A stretch of 34,114 bases of DNA, taken from NCBI RefSeq assembly GCF_002195995.1, contig NZ_NHON01000064.1:1-34114 (forward strand). Reading direction: 5' to 3'. This document shows, one piece after another, positions 16,520 to 25,838 of this stretch. Under the pieces are notes generated by a model. The model worked only from the letters and a program-made list of their open reading frames with translations, did no database searches and was not told where the DNA came from. The DNA comes from Inquilinus limosus. GTDB lineage: Bacteria > Pseudomonadota > Alphaproteobacteria > DSM-16000 > Inquilinaceae. The stretch's first letter is position 1, and every line of letters starts with the position of its first letter. Made by a program: the position numbers and the translations under genes.

Positions 16520-17502
16520 GCCAGCGCGATCTCGCGACGGGACCGTTCGGACTGCTGCGCCGCCTCGATGCAGGCGATCAGATGGCGGCCGTAGCGCCCA
16601 TCCGCCGGGTTCGGCCCGGTGCCGCCGATCAGCGCCAGCATCGCCTGCCACTCCCGCTCCACCGCGCGCTGCGCCCAGTCCGGCTCGATCGAATTCGGCA
16701 CCGGTGTCCAGGCGCCGCCGCGGCCGAGCAGCACGCCCTGGTCGAAATCGAGGCGCAAGGTCCCGGCCTCGCAGACCAGGTCCATGGCGAAGCCGACGCC
16801 GCCGTCGCGATAGCCGACGCTGGCCACCTGGCCGATCCGGCCGTCGGCGAAGCGCAGCAGCATCAGCGCCGAATCGTCGGCCTCCTGGTCGTGGAAATGG
16901 GTGCCGGCCATGGCCGAGACCGAGGCCACCGGCCCGCCCATCAACCAGACCAGCCGGTCGAGCGCATGGATCCCGGCGGTCAGCAGCATGCCGCCGCCGG
17001 TCCGGCGCGACAGGTGCCAGGCCTGCCGGTTCGACTCCATCCACAGCTTGATCAGCCAGCTGCTGCCGAGCACCGGGCGGCCGATATCGCCGGACGCGAC
17101 GACCTCCTGCGCGGCGAGGCAGGGCAGGGCGAAATGCAGCACATGGCCGACCATCAGATGCACGCCCGCCCGGTCTGCCGCGGCGTTGATCGCGTCGCAT
17201 TCGGCGACGGTCGGCGCCATCGGCTTCTCCAGCAGGATGTGCTTGCCCGCCTGGGCCGCGGCGATCGCCATCTCGGCATGCAGGTGATGTGGCGTGGCGA
17301 TCAGCGCCACATCGACCGCCGGGTCGTCCAGCAGCGCCCGCCAATCGGCATGGGCGTTGCCACCATGCTCCCGCGCGAAGGCCCTGGCCGCGTCGATGTC
17401 CTGGCGGCAGACGGCGGCGACCCGCGCCCCTGGCACGGCGGCGATGGCCCGCGCATGGATCGCCCCGAAGAAGCCGGCGCCGATGATGCCGATGCCGATC
17501 AT
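16516..17502 (-). CDS. Gfo/Idh/MocA family NAD(P)-dependent oxidoreductase (distal gene)
   Basis: This 328-residue oxidoreductase has an N-terminal Rossmann fold (GIGIIGAGFFGAIHA) and the EKP motif with the family's catalytic-type Lys (LLEKPMAPT). The substrate domain has the typical GIHALDRLVWLMGG segment. The family oxidizes or reduces sugars and inositols at a hydroxyl or carbonyl carbon. It is the second gene of a two-gene operon. Its ATG overlaps the stop of the upstream gene by 4 nt and it has its own AGGAGGT. The substrate is unknown, but the position next to acid-sugar importers fits a sugar or lactone dehydrogenase. Confidence 0.91.
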   Translation of the reverse strand: MIGIGIIGAGFFGAIHARAIAAVPGARVAAVCRQDIDAARAFAREHGGNAHADWRALLDDPAVDVALIATPHHLHAEMAIAAAQAGKHILLEKPMAPTVAECDAINAAADRAGVHLMVGHVLHFALPCLAAQEVVASGDIGRPVLGSSWLIKLWMESNRQAWHLSRRTGGGMLLTAGIHALDRLVWLMGGPVASVSAMAGTHFHDQEADDSALMLLRFADGRIGQVASVGYRDGGVGFAMDLVCEAGTLRLDFDQGVLLGRGGAWTPVPNSIEPDWAQRAVEREWQAMLALIGGTGPNPADGRYGRHLIACIEAAQQSERSRREIALA

Positions 17503-18473
17503 GCAACCTCCTGGTAAGCCCGGTCGATCAGGCGCATGGCCTGGAGATAGTCCCCGATCCCGACCGATGGTGGCGCGCCGCGCGCCAGCCGGTCCAGCGT
17601 GTCGGCCATGAAGGCCTTGTAGCGGTCGGCCGGCGGGATCGGGGCCAGGTCGCGCACCCGACCGTCATCCAGCGTGGCGACGCGGCAGGCATCGCCACGG
17701 TCGACCAGATAGGCGTTGCCGGCCGAGACGCGCCATTCGAAATCGCCGCCCGGCGCCATCGAGGCATAGGTGTAGCCGGCCTCGACCGTCGCGATCATGC
17801 CGTCCGGCGCCCGCAGGACGACGATCGCATACTCCTCCACTGCCTCGCCGTGCAGGCGCCGGTCGATGGAGGCCGAGACGACGGCGAGGTCGGCGCCGCC
17901 GGCCAGGGCCAGCGCGGCGTCGATGCCGTGGATGCCGAGGTTGCGCAGCGCCCCGCCGCCGCCGATCGCCGGGTCCAGCACCCAGGGCACCTCGTCCAGC
18001 CGGTAGCGTTCCGGCGGGCCGTTCACGATCCGGAACTGGGCGTGCGACACCGGGCCGAGGCGGCCGACGGCCTTCAGCGCCTCGATCTCCGCCCAGACCG
18101 GGCCGCAGCGATTGGGCAGGGGGACGGCGACGAACAGGCCTCTCCGCCGCGCGGCCTCGGCCAGCGGCGCGAGGGCGGCGGTCGATACCGCGGCCGGCTT
18201 CTCCAGCACGATCGGCAGGCCCGCCTCGATGCAGGCCAGGGCCAGCGCCGGCACCTGGTCCGGCCGGCCCATGACCACGGTCAGGTCAGGCTTCGCCGCG
18301 ATGACGGCTTCGATGGATGGCTGCGCCGGCACCCCGTGCCGTGCCGCGAAGCCGGCCGTCACCGCGGGATCCGGATCCCAGGCGGCGACCACCTCCGCGC
18401 CCGCCGAACGCGCCGCCTCCAGATGCATGCCGGCATGCCAGTGCCCCACGCCCGCCAAGGCCACCCGGGCCAT
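17499..18473 (-). CDS. Gfo/Idh/MocA family NAD(P)-dependent oxidoreductase (proximal gene)
   Basis: This 324-residue protein has a Rossmann N-terminus (VALAGVGHWHAGMHL), where GVGHWH replaces the common GxGxxG ending. It has EKP (IVLEKPAAVS) and the C-terminal-domain motif NLGIHGIDAALALAGG. A clear AGGGAGG precedes the ATG. It is the first gene of the minus-strand pair, coupled to the next by a 4-nt overlap, and divergent from the GntR gene at 18571. The low visible similarity between the two oxidoreductases suggests two distinct steps or a hetero-oligomer rather than a recent duplication. Confidence 0.9.
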   Translation of the reverse strand: MARVALAGVGHWHAGMHLEAARSAGAEVVAAWDPDPAVTAGFAARHGVPAQPSIEAVIAAKPDLTVVMGRPDQVPALALACIEAGLPIVLEKPAAVSTAALAPLAEAARRRGLFVAVPLPNRCGPVWAEIEALKAVGRLGPVSHAQFRIVNGPPERYRLDEVPWVLDPAIGGGGALRNLGIHGIDAALALAGGADLAVVSASIDRRLHGEAVEEYAIVVLRAPDGMIATVEAGYTYASMAPGGDFEWRVSAGNAYLVDRGDACRVATLDDGRVRDLAPIPPADRYKAFMADTLDRLARGAPPSVGIGDYLQAMRLIDRAYQEVA

Positions 18474-18499
18474 TCCATCCTCCCTCTTGGCTTATGGCC

Positions 18500-18522
18500 T
18501 TGACAGATATCCTACAAGTCAG
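18500..18522. promoter_or_regulatory. Candidate divergent promoter/operator, cassette 3
   Basis: In the 97-bp gap between the divergent oxidoreductase and GntR genes, TGAC at 18501-18504 and GTCA at 18518-18521 form an interrupted palindrome centred on 18511, with inner TA pairs also symmetric. TTGACA at 18500-18505 matches a -35 box for the rightward operon, but no good -10 box follows at 17 nt. The assignment is tentative. Confidence 0.35.
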
Positions 18523-18570
18523 CAACCATCAAGCCATGGTGACCCGGCGATGGGGTGGAAGGTGTCGACG

Positions 18571-19287
18571 ATGAAGGAGATCAAGCCGCTCGCCCGGCCG
18601 CCTCTGCTGCATGTCTCGGTGCAGGAGAGCCTGAAGAGCTACATCGACGACAACGCCCTGGCCCCCGGCGCGCCGCTGCCGCCGGAGAACGATCTGGCCC
18701 AGCAGCTGGGGGTCAGCCGCAACTCCGTGCGCGAGGCGATCAAGGCGCTGGAATCCCTCGGCATCCTGGAGACGCGGCGCGGCATCGGCGTGTTCGTGAA
18801 GGCCTTCTCCTTCGAGCCGCTGCTGGCCAACCTGGCCTATGGCCTGGGCGGCGCGCTGCGCGAGGTGGAGGAGGTGCTGGAGATCCGCCGCGTGCTGGAG
18901 GTCGGCCTGATCGGCAAGACCATCCAGCTGATCGGCGATGACGACCTGGCGGAGCTGAAGGACACGGTCGAGCGGATGCGCCGCCGGGCCGAGCGGAACG
19001 AGAGCTTCGCCGAGGAGGACCAGCAGTTCCACCACCTGCTGTTTCGCTGCCAGAACAACCGCATGCTGACCAGCCTGATCGATGTGTTCTGGATGGCCTT
19101 CTACAAGGCGTCCGACTTCGTGAACCTGGCCAATGTCGATCCGATGGCCACCTGGCGCGACCACCAGGAGATCTGTGCCGCGATCGAGGCGCGCGATGGG
19201 GCCGCGGCCCGCAGCCGGCTCGACCAGCACTATGACGGGATCGCCCGTCTTCTCGCGACCCGGAAGGGCGCCAAACCAGAAAGCTGA
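18571..19287 (+). CDS. GntR family (FadR/FCD subfamily) transcriptional regulator, cassette 3
   Basis: This 238-residue regulator has a winged helix-turn-helix at about residues 12-80 (LPPENDLAQQLGVSRNSVRE) and an FCD domain from about 85 to 225. The ligand pattern is intact: Asp and His in EEDQQFHHL, His in RDHQEICAA and His in DQHYDGI. ATG 18571 is chosen because GGAAGG (18557-18562) lies 8 nt upstream. An in-frame ATG at 18550 lacks a site. The gene is followed after 18 nt by its binding-protein gene, so here the regulator is part of the transporter operon rather than divergent from it, unlike cassettes 1 and 2. Confidence 0.92.
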   Translation: MKEIKPLARPPLLHVSVQESLKSYIDDNALAPGAPLPPENDLAQQLGVSRNSVREAIKALESLGILETRRGIGVFVKAFSFEPLLANLAYGLGGALREVEEVLEIRRVLEVGLIGKTIQLIGDDDLAELKDTVERMRRRAERNESFAEEDQQFHHLLFRCQNNRMLTSLIDVFWMAFYKASDFVNLANVDPMATWRDHQEICAAIEARDGAAARSRLDQHYDGIARLLATRKGAKPES

Positions 19288-19305
19288 GATCAAGGGGAGG
19301 ACATA

Positions 19306-20889
19306 ATGAGATTCGGGATGCTGGCATCCGCGCTGGCGCTCGCCGCCGCCATGGCTTGGGCGCCGGGCGCTACGACGCCCGCCGTGGCACAGGAGCCGTC
19401 GACGATCACCGGCGGGTTCGATGTCGGCCCGGGTGGCTTCCAGGGCAACTTCAACCCGCTCGCCGCCACCGGCGGCTTCACCTGGCTCAGCCTGTATTTC
19501 GAGCCGCTGGTGATCTACGACGCGAAGCTGGAGAGCATCGGCGGCGACCTGGCGTCGAGCTACGAGGTCAGCGCCGACAAGCTGCAGTACACCTTCAAGC
19601 TGGCCGATGCGAAATGGCATGACGGCCAGCCCTTCACCTCGGCCGATGTGAAGTTCACCATCGAGACCGCGAAGAACGGCGCCACCGGCACCGTCTTCGC
19701 CGCCCGCCTCGGCGCCATCGCCTCGGTCGAGACGCCGGATCCGAAGACCGCGGTGCTGAAGCTGGCGGCCCCGAATGCCGGCCTGCTGGCGACCCTGACC
19801 CAGCTGATGATGCTGCCGCAGCACGCGCTGAAGGACATCCCGGCGGACTCGCTGGCCAAGCATGAATGGTGGTCGAAGTCGCCGATCGGCACCGGCCCCT
19901 ACAAGTTCTCCCGCTACGTCACCGACCAGTATGTCGAGCTGGCGGCCAATGCCGATTATCGCGGCGGCAAGCCGGTGACCGACCGGATCATCAACCGCTA
20001 CTTCGCCAACACCGCGGCGGCGGTGGCGGCCCTGCGCTCCGGCGAGATCGCCTTCAGCTATGTCGAGGCCGACGACGTCGCCACGTTCCAGGGCAACGAT
20101 GCCTTCAAGGTGATCGAGGGCAATTCCTACGTCGTCAACTATCTGGGCTTCAACCAGGAGGTGCCGCTGTGGAAGGACGTCCGCGTGCGCCAGGCGGTGA
20201 TGCACGCGATCAACCGCGATGCGATCGTGCAGAGCCTCTACAAGGGCGCCGCCGAGATCGCCAATTGCGGCTATGTCGCCGGCCACCTGCTGCCCCAGGG
20301 CATCGACGGCTACGCCTATGATCCGGAGAAGGCGAAGCAGCTGCTGGCCGAGGCCGGCTGGGACAAGATCAACGGCAGCAAGCCGATCCCGCTGCTGACC
20401 TACTACAACACGCCGCTGGCCTCGAACGTGCTGGCCGCGGTGCAGGCGATGCTGGGCCAGGTCGGCATCAACGTGGTGCCGCGGGCGGTCGATACGCCGA
20501 CCTACAACGCCACCATCTACGCCAAGAACCCGGACTGGTCGCAGTTCCCGCTGGTCTATGCCGGGCTGCAGAACGGGCCGGACCCCAGCGCCATCAATAT
20601 CGGCCTGAACGAGAAGCAGATCCCGCCGGCGGGCGCCAACTTCCTGCGCATCCGCATGCCGGAGGTGACCTCGGCCTTCGACGCCGCCATGAACGAGACC
20701 GACGACAGCAAGCAGGCCGAGCGCTACCAGGCCGTGTGCAAGGCGATGAACGCCAACCTGCCCTGGGCCACCATGTGGGTGGCCAAGCGCTACGGCGTCG
20801 CGTCCAGCAAGCTGAAGGACTTCGTCTGGACCCCGGCCCCGGCCGGCGGCCCCTTCGCCGCCCATCCGGAGAAATGGGCGCTCGAATAG
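19306..20889 (+). CDS. ABC importer substrate-binding protein, family 5 (cassette 3)
   Basis: The 527-residue protein has a Sec signal peptide (MRFGMLASALALAAAMAW) ending near AVAQ at residue 29. Family-5 features are KLADAKWHDGQPFTSADVKF near residue 100, IGTGPYKFSRYV near 198 and VRQAVMHAINRDAIV near 302. A strong AGGGGAGGA precedes the ATG. It has the same length as the cassette-2 binding protein but differs across most of the sequence, so the two should recognise different ligands. A palindromic repeat separates it from the permease genes, which could lower downstream expression relative to the binding protein. Confidence 0.92.
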   Translation: MRFGMLASALALAAAMAWAPGATTPAVAQEPSTITGGFDVGPGGFQGNFNPLAATGGFTWLSLYFEPLVIYDAKLESIGGDLASSYEVSADKLQYTFKLADAKWHDGQPFTSADVKFTIETAKNGATGTVFAARLGAIASVETPDPKTAVLKLAAPNAGLLATLTQLMMLPQHALKDIPADSLAKHEWWSKSPIGTGPYKFSRYVTDQYVELAANADYRGGKPVTDRIINRYFANTAAAVAALRSGEIAFSYVEADDVATFQGNDAFKVIEGNSYVVNYLGFNQEVPLWKDVRVRQAVMHAINRDAIVQSLYKGAAEIANCGYVAGHLLPQGIDGYAYDPEKAKQLLAEAGWDKINGSKPIPLLTYYNTPLASNVLAAVQAMLGQVGINVVPRAVDTPTYNATIYAKNPDWSQFPLVYAGLQNGPDPSAINIGLNEKQIPPAGANFLRIRMPEVTSAFDAAMNETDDSKQAERYQAVCKAMNANLPWATMWVAKRYGVASSKLKDFVWTPAPAGGPFAAHPEKWALE

Positions 20890-20892
20890 ATC

Positions 20893-20960
20893 GTCATTGC
20901 GACCCCGGCCCTGAGCCGGGGGAAGCAATCCAGGGCGGCTTGCCTTGGCCCCCGGATTGC
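20893..20960. repeat. GTCATTGCGA-type intergenic palindromic repeat, copy 1
   Basis: The unit starts GTCATTGCGA. It contains a hairpin CCCCGGC (20903-20909) with GCCGGGG (20915-20921), bracketed by ATTGC (20896-20900) and GCAAT (20925-20929). A second pairing, GCAATCC (20925-20931) with GGATTGC (20954-20960), competes with the outer stem. Lying within an operon between the binding protein and permeases, it may act as an mRNA stabiliser or partial terminator. Confidence 0.75.
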
Positions 20961-20992
20961 TCACTGGAGAGACGGTCCAGTCGGAACAGGAC

Positions 20993-21952
20993 ATGGTGAA
21001 CTACTGCCTTCGTCGCCTCGCGGTCGGGGTCGGCATGCTGATCGCCCTCAGCCTGCTGATTTTCATCCTGCTCCGGCTCGCGCCCGGCGACCCGATCGAC
21101 GCCTACATCAACCCGAATGTGGCGATGTCGCAGGAGGAGATGGCCGCCGTGCGCGCCCGTCTCGGCCTCGACCAGCCGCTGCCGGTGCAGTACCTGGCCT
21201 GGCTGGGCGGGGCGGTGCGCGGCGACCTCGGCTTCTCGCTCCAGCGCAATGGCGAGACTGTGCTGGGGCTGGTGGCGCAGCGCATCGGCCCGACCCTGCT
21301 GCTGATGGGGACGGGGCTGGCGATCGCCATCGTCGTCGGCATCGGCGCCGGCATCATCGGCGCCGTCCGGCGCAACTCGGCGACCGATCTCGGCTTGTCG
21401 GTCGGCGCCTTCCTCGGCATCTCCAGCCCGGCCTTCCTGACCGCGCTGGTCGGCCTCTACGTCTTCTCGGTGCTGCTGGGCTGGGCGCCGTCCGGCGGCA
21501 TGCTGACCCCCGGCGCGCCGTTCTCGCTCGGCGATCTCATCAGCCACCTGATCCTGCCGGCGCTGCTGCTGTCGATCGGCCATGCCGCGCTGATCATGCG
21601 CTACATGCGCGCCTCGCTGCTGGAGGTGCTGAACCAGGACTATGTCCGCTCCGCCCGCGCCAAGGGGGTGAAGGAGTTCTGGGTCGTGGTGAAGCACGCG
21701 CTGCGCAACGCGCTGCTGCCGGTCGTGACCCTGATCGGGTCGACCATCGGCATCGCCGTCGGCGGCGCCATCTTCCTCGAAAGCGTCTTCAACTGGCCGG
21801 GCATGGGCCTGCTGCTGGTCAATGCCGTCGAGACCCGCGACTATCCCGTGATCATGGGGGCGACGCTGGTGGTCGGCACCTGCGTGATCCTGGCCAACCT
21901 GCTGACCGACATCGCCTATGCGGCGATCGACCCGCGCATCCAGGTGGCCTGA
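20993..21952 (+). CDS. ABC importer permease, DppB type (cassette 3)
   Basis: The 319-residue permease opens with the classic [20 protein letters not shown] first helix and the family motif [11 protein letters not shown]. The EAA loop is near residues 218-245 ([22 protein letters not shown]). The start is uncertain. ATG 20993 has only a weak site (GGAA 6 nt upstream), and GTG 20996 is 4 nt after AGGA. The upstream in-frame extension runs through the intergenic repeat and was not used. The TGA overlaps the next ATG by one base (TGATG). Confidence 0.9.
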   Translation: MVNYCLRRLAVGVGMLIALSLLIFILLRLAPGDPIDAYINPNVAMSQEEMAAVRARLGLDQPLPVQYLAWLGGAVRGDLGFSLQRNGETVLGLVAQRIGPTLLLMGTGLAIAIVVGIGAGIIGAVRRNSATDLGLSVGAFLGISSPAFLTALVGLYVFSVLLGWAPSGGMLTPGAPFSLGDLISHLILPALLLSIGHAALIMRYMRASLLEVLNQDYVRSARAKGVKEFWVVVKHALRNALLPVVTLIGSTIGIAVGGAIFLESVFNWPGMGLLLVNAVETRDYPVIMGATLVVGTCVILANLLTDIAYAAIDPRIQVA

Positions 21953-22836
21953 TGGCGATCGCGGAAACCTCCCGACCCCGCGGCGGCAACGGCCCGCTGG
22001 CCCGTGCCTTCCGCCGCTTCGCCGCCAATGGCGCGGCGCTGGCCGGCATCGCCATCCTGGTGCCGATGCTGGTGCTGATCGTCTGCTATCCGCTGATCCT
22101 CGGCCACAAGCCGAACGACATCGACCTGCTGGCCCTCAACAAGGGCCCCAGCGCCGCCCATTGGCTCGGCACCGACGGCGTCGGCCGCGACATCCTGGCC
22201 CGTGTGCTGCAGGGCGGGCGGATCTCGCTGCTGGTCGCCGTGGTCTCGGTCGCGATCTCGGTGGTGATCGGCTTCCTGGTCGGGTCGATCGCGGCCATGG
22301 CCGGGCGCTTCACCGATGCCGCCATCATGCGCTTCGTCGACCTCGCCATGACGCTGCCGCCCGTGATCTCGCTCTTGGTCCTGGCGTCGATCACCGGTGC
22401 CGGCATCGTGCCGACCATCATCGTCATCTCGCTGCTGTCCTGGCCGGTGCTGGCGCGCATGGTGCGGGCCCGGCTGATGGAGCTGCGCGAGCGCGACTTC
22501 GTGGTGGCGTCGCGCGGCATGGGGGCCGGCCTCGGCCACCTGCTGTGGCGGCACGGCCTGCCGAACTCGATCGACATCCTCGTCGTCTACGCCACGCTGC
22601 AGATCGCCGCCGCCATCCTGCTCGAGGCCGGGCTGTCCTTCCTCGGCCTCGGCGTGCCGCCGCCGGAGGCGAGCTGGGGCAACATGCTGAACGCCGCCCG
22701 CAGCACCGTGGTGCTGGAGCAGTACCCCTGGCAGTGGCTGTTCCCGGGCGCCGCCCTGGTGATCACGGTGCTCGCCATCAACTTCGTCGGCGACGGATTG
22801 CGCGACGCCTTCGACCCACGTTCCGAACTCAACTGA
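21952..22836 (+). CDS. ABC importer permease, DppC type (cassette 3)
   Basis: The 294-residue DppC-type permease has helix 1 near residues 28-50, [18 protein letters not shown] near residue 74 and an EAA loop near 180-205 ([20 protein letters not shown]). The C-terminal [15 protein letters not shown] segment is typical of the family. It is coupled to the preceding permease by the one-base overlap. The next gene begins 14 nt downstream and is not an ATPase but a DapA-family enzyme. Confidence 0.92.
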   Translation: MAIAETSRPRGGNGPLARAFRRFAANGAALAGIAILVPMLVLIVCYPLILGHKPNDIDLLALNKGPSAAHWLGTDGVGRDILARVLQGGRISLLVAVVSVAISVVIGFLVGSIAAMAGRFTDAAIMRFVDLAMTLPPVISLLVLASITGAGIVPTIIVISLLSWPVLARMVRARLMELRERDFVVASRGMGAGLGHLLWRHGLPNSIDILVVYATLQIAAAILLEAGLSFLGLGVPPPEASWGNMLNAARSTVVLEQYPWQWLFPGAALVITVLAINFVGDGLRDAFDPRSELN

Positions 22837-22850
22837 CCGAAAAGACCATC

Positions 22851-23777
22851 ATGGCCTCAGCCCCAGCCTTCCAGGGCGTCGTCCCGCCCGTCGTCACCCC
22901 GCTGACCGCGGATTTCCAGGTCGACTACCCGTCCTTCACCCGCGTGCTCGAGCACCTGATCGGCGGCGGCGTGCACGGGCTGTTCGTGCTCGGCTCCACC
23001 AGCGAGGTGGTGTTCCATGACGAGGCGACGCGCCGGCAGATCCTGGAGCATGCGGTCAAGGTCGCGAACGGCCGCGTGCCCGTGCTGGCCGGGGTGATCG
23101 ACCCGACCACCGACCGCGTCATCGGCCACGCCAAGGTGGCGCAGTCGATCGGCGTCGCCGCCGTGGTGGTGACCGCGCCCTTCTACGCCCGCACCAGCCA
23201 GCCGGAGATCGTCGACCATTTCCGCTATGTCCGCGACGGCATCGACGTGCCGGTCATCGCCTACGACATCCCGGTCTGCGTCCACGTCAAGCTCGACCGC
23301 GCCGGCGTGGTCACGCTCGCCCGTGAGGGCACCATCGCCGGGCTGAAGGATTCCAGCGGCGACGACGGCAATTTCCGCTTCGCCCTGATGGACCTGGCCG
23401 ACAAGCCCGAGTTCTCGATGATGACGGGGTCGGAGATCGTCTGCGATTCCGTCCTGGCCGCCGGCGCCCACGGCATCGTGCCCGGCCTCGCCAATGTCGA
23501 TCCGCATGGCTATGTCCGCCTCTACGACCTCTGCCGCAAGGGCGACTGGGCGGCGGCGCGGGCGGAGCAGGAGCGGCTGTGCCGGCTGTTCGAGATCGTC
23601 TGGGTCAGCCTGCCGCGCACCAGCGCCGGGTCGGCCGGGGTCGGCGGCTTCAAGACCGCGATGCGCCGCCTCGGCATCATCGACACCAATGTCATGGCCC
23701 GGCCGCAGCGGGCGCTGAACGACGCCGAGGCCGCGAAGGTCGAGGCGATCCTGCAGGCGACCGGCCTGCTGGGCTGA
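22851..23777 (+). CDS. DapA/NAL-family class I lyase inside the transporter operon
   Basis: The 308-residue TIM-barrel enzyme has GSTSE at residues 48-52 (in the position of GTTGE), Tyr138 (IAYDIP) and the Schiff-base Lys166 (AGLKDSS). GSTSE is a notable change of the pyruvate-binding loop and suggests a substrate other than aspartate semialdehyde. It probably acts as a 2-keto-3-deoxy-acid aldolase or dehydratase. It sits between the permease genes and the two ATPase genes, an unusual place that implies tight co-expression with import. The Shine-Dalgarno before the ATG is poor. The next gene follows after 7 nt. Confidence 0.88.
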   Translation: MASAPAFQGVVPPVVTPLTADFQVDYPSFTRVLEHLIGGGVHGLFVLGSTSEVVFHDEATRRQILEHAVKVANGRVPVLAGVIDPTTDRVIGHAKVAQSIGVAAVVVTAPFYARTSQPEIVDHFRYVRDGIDVPVIAYDIPVCVHVKLDRAGVVTLAREGTIAGLKDSSGDDGNFRFALMDLADKPEFSMMTGSEIVCDSVLAAGAHGIVPGLANVDPHGYVRLYDLCRKGDWAAARAEQERLCRLFEIVWVSLPRTSAGSAGVGGFKTAMRRLGIIDTNVMARPQRALNDAEAAKVEAILQATGLLG

Positions 23778-23784
23778 GGACCCT

Positions 23785-24801
23785 ATGGCAGAGGCTCAGC
23801 ACCCCATCCTCGACGTCAGCGGCTTGCGGACCGTGTTCCGCATCCGCGGGCGCGAGGTGACCGCGGTGGCGGATCTCGACCTGTCCATCCGGCCGGCGGA
23901 GACGGTCGCACTGGTCGGCGAGTCCGGCTCCGGCAAGTCGGTGACGAGCCTCTCCATCATGGGGCTGCTGCCGGCCAAGGCGGGCCGGGTGGCCGCGGGG
24001 TCGATCCGGTTCCGCGGCAAGGACGGGCAGGGCAGGGACCTGGCGACGCTGGATGGCGAGGCGCGGCGCCGGATCCGGGGCAACGACATCGGCATGGTGT
24101 TCCAGGAACCGATGACCAGCCTGAACCCGGTCTACACCATCGGCGACCAGATCGCGGAGCCGGTCCGCATCCATCTCGGCCGCGACCGCAAGGCGGCTTG
24201 GGCCGCGGCGGTCGACCTGCTCGACAGCGTCGGCATCCCGGACCCGAAGCGGCGGGCGGCGCAGTATCCGCATGAGCTGTCGGGCGGCATGCGGCAGCGC
24301 GCCACCATCGCCATGGCGCTGGCCTGCGACCCGACCCTGCTGCTGGCGGACGAGCCGACCACCGCGCTCGACGTCACCATCCAGGCGCAGATCCTCGACC
24401 TGCTGCGCCGGCTGCAGGACCAGCGCGGCATGGGGGTGCTGTTCGTGACCCACAATCTCGGCGTGGTGGCGGAAATCGCCCATCGCGTGGCGGTGATGTA
24501 TGCCGGCCGGATCGTCGAGACCGGGCCGGTGCGCGAGGTGTTCCGCCATCCGCGCCATCCCTACACCATCGGCCTCCTTGCCTCGGTGCCGAAGCTGGGC
24601 GAGGCGACGCGGCTGAAGGCAGCGGGGGAGAAGCTGGCCACCATCCCGGGCACCGTGCCCAGCCTGGCCGCCATGCCGCCCGGTTGCGCCTTCGCCTCGC
24701 GCTGCCCGCATGTGGTCGAGGCCTGCCGCGCCGCCGTGCCGCCGCCGGCCGAAATCGGGCCCGGCCACACCAGCCGCTGCATCCGCTGGCAGGAGCTCTG
24801 A
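23785..24801 (+). CDS. ABC importer ATPase, DppD/OppD type with cysteine motif (cassette 3)
   Basis: The 338-residue ATPase has Walker [10 protein letters not shown]-loop [12 protein letters not shown], signature LSGGMRQR, Walker [13 protein letters not shown] and FVTHNLG, where Asn follows the switch His. Full family length is kept. The C-terminus has four cysteines ([18 protein letters not shown] and a later SRCIRW), the pattern reported to hold an iron-sulfur cluster in DppD-type proteins. Only the two ATPases of this cassette have it. GAGGA lies shortly before the ATG. Confidence 0.93.
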   Translation: MAEAQHPILDVSGLRTVFRIRGREVTAVADLDLSIRPAETVALVGESGSGKSVTSLSIMGLLPAKAGRVAAGSIRFRGKDGQGRDLATLDGEARRRIRGNDIGMVFQEPMTSLNPVYTIGDQIAEPVRIHLGRDRKAAWAAAVDLLDSVGIPDPKRRAAQYPHELSGGMRQRATIAMALACDPTLLLADEPTTALDVTIQAQILDLLRRLQDQRGMGVLFVTHNLGVVAEIAHRVAVMYAGRIVETGPVREVFRHPRHPYTIGLLASVPKLGEATRLKAAGEKLATIPGTVPSLAAMPPGCAFASRCPHVVEACRAAVPPPAEIGPGHTSRCIRWQEL

Positions 24802-24803
24802 CC

Positions 24804-25772
24804 ATGGCCGATCCGCTTCTCGCCGTGCGCGGCCTAGCCAAGCATTTCGGCCCCGGCGCCTTCGGCCGCGGCCCGGTGGTGCGCGCGCTCGACGACATCC
24901 ATTTCGAGGTCGGCCGCGGCGAGGTGGTGGGCCTGGTCGGTGAATCCGGCTCGGGCAAGACCACGATCGGCCGGTCGGTGCTGCGGCTGATCGAGCCGAC
25001 GGCCGGCGAGGTGGTGTTCGACGGCCAGGACCTGACGAAGCTGTCAAACAGCGAGATGCGCCGGCAGCGGCGGCGGATGCAGTACATCTTCCAGGACCCC
25101 TTTGCCAGCCTGTCGCCGCGCATGACCATCGGCGAGATCCTGACCGAAGGCCTGGCGATCCAGGGCATCGGCACCGGCCGCGAGCGTCTGGCGAAAGCAC
25201 GGGCGGCTTTGGAGGCGGTGGAGCTGCCGGCCGATGCGGTCGAGCGCTACGCCCACGAATTCTCCGGCGGCCAGCGCCAGCGCATCGGCATCGCCCGGGC
25301 CCTGGCGCTGGAGCCCGAGTTCCTGGTGGCGGACGAGCCGGTCTCGGCCCTCGACGTCTCGGTGCAGGCGCAGATCGTCAACCTGCTGCGCGACCTGCAG
25401 CTGCGCCTCGGCCTGACCATGCTGTTCATCTCCCACGACCTCGCCGTCGTGGAGTACATCTGCGACCGGGTGATCGTGCTGTATCTCGGCCGGATCATGG
25501 AGATCGCGCCGAGCGACCGGCTCTACGCCGCGCCGAAGCACCCTTACACCCGCGCGCTGCTGTCGGCGATCCCGGAGCCGGACCCCGACCGGCCGCGCCA
25601 GCGCCAGATCCTGAAGGGCGACATCCCCAGCCCGGCCAACCCGCCCTCGGGCTGCGTCTTCCGCACCCGCTGCCCGCATGCCGTCGAGGCCTGCGCCCGC
25701 GAGGTGCCGGTGTTGGAGGAGGTAGAGCCGGGCCACTTCAAGGCGTGCATCCGGCAGGATGTCAGCCGATGA
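24804..25772 (+). CDS. ABC importer ATPase, DppF/OppF type with cysteine motif (cassette 3)
   Basis: The 322-residue ATPase is the partner of the preceding gene. It has Walker [10 protein letters not shown]-loop [12 protein letters not shown], signature FSGGQRQR, Walker [13 protein letters not shown] and FISHDLA. The C-terminal segment has four cysteines ([17 protein letters not shown] and FKACIRQ), as in its partner. AGGAG at 24791-24795 lies 8 nt before the ATG, inside the end of the upstream gene. An intergenic hairpin follows the stop. Confidence 0.93.
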   Translation: MADPLLAVRGLAKHFGPGAFGRGPVVRALDDIHFEVGRGEVVGLVGESGSGKTTIGRSVLRLIEPTAGEVVFDGQDLTKLSNSEMRRQRRRMQYIFQDPFASLSPRMTIGEILTEGLAIQGIGTGRERLAKARAALEAVELPADAVERYAHEFSGGQRQRIGIARALALEPEFLVADEPVSALDVSVQAQIVNLLRDLQLRLGLTMLFISHDLAVVEYICDRVIVLYLGRIMEIAPSDRLYAAPKHPYTRALLSAIPEPDPDRPRQRQILKGDIPSPANPPSGCVFRTRCPHAVEACAREVPVLEEVEPGHFKACIRQDVSR

Positions 25773-25784
25773 CCTGGCCCACCC

Positions 25785-25814
25785 GTCATTGCGAGCGCAG
25801 CGAAGCAATGACGG
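25785..25814. repeat. GTCATTGCGA-type palindromic repeat, copy 2
   Basis: CGTCATTGC (25785-25793) pairs perfectly with GCAATGACG (25806-25814) around a 12-nt loop. It shares the GTCATTGCGA opening and the GAAGCAAT arm with the element at 20893. It lies in the 66-nt gap between the ATPase and the last lyase gene and could weaken read-through into that gene. Confidence 0.75.
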
Positions 25815-25838
25815 CGTTAAGAATCTCGAGGAGGCACA

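Noticed and set aside
20945-20992. Upstream ATG of the cassette 3 DppB-type permease
   Set aside because: The extra residues come from the intergenic palindromic repeat and do not resemble the family's N-terminus.
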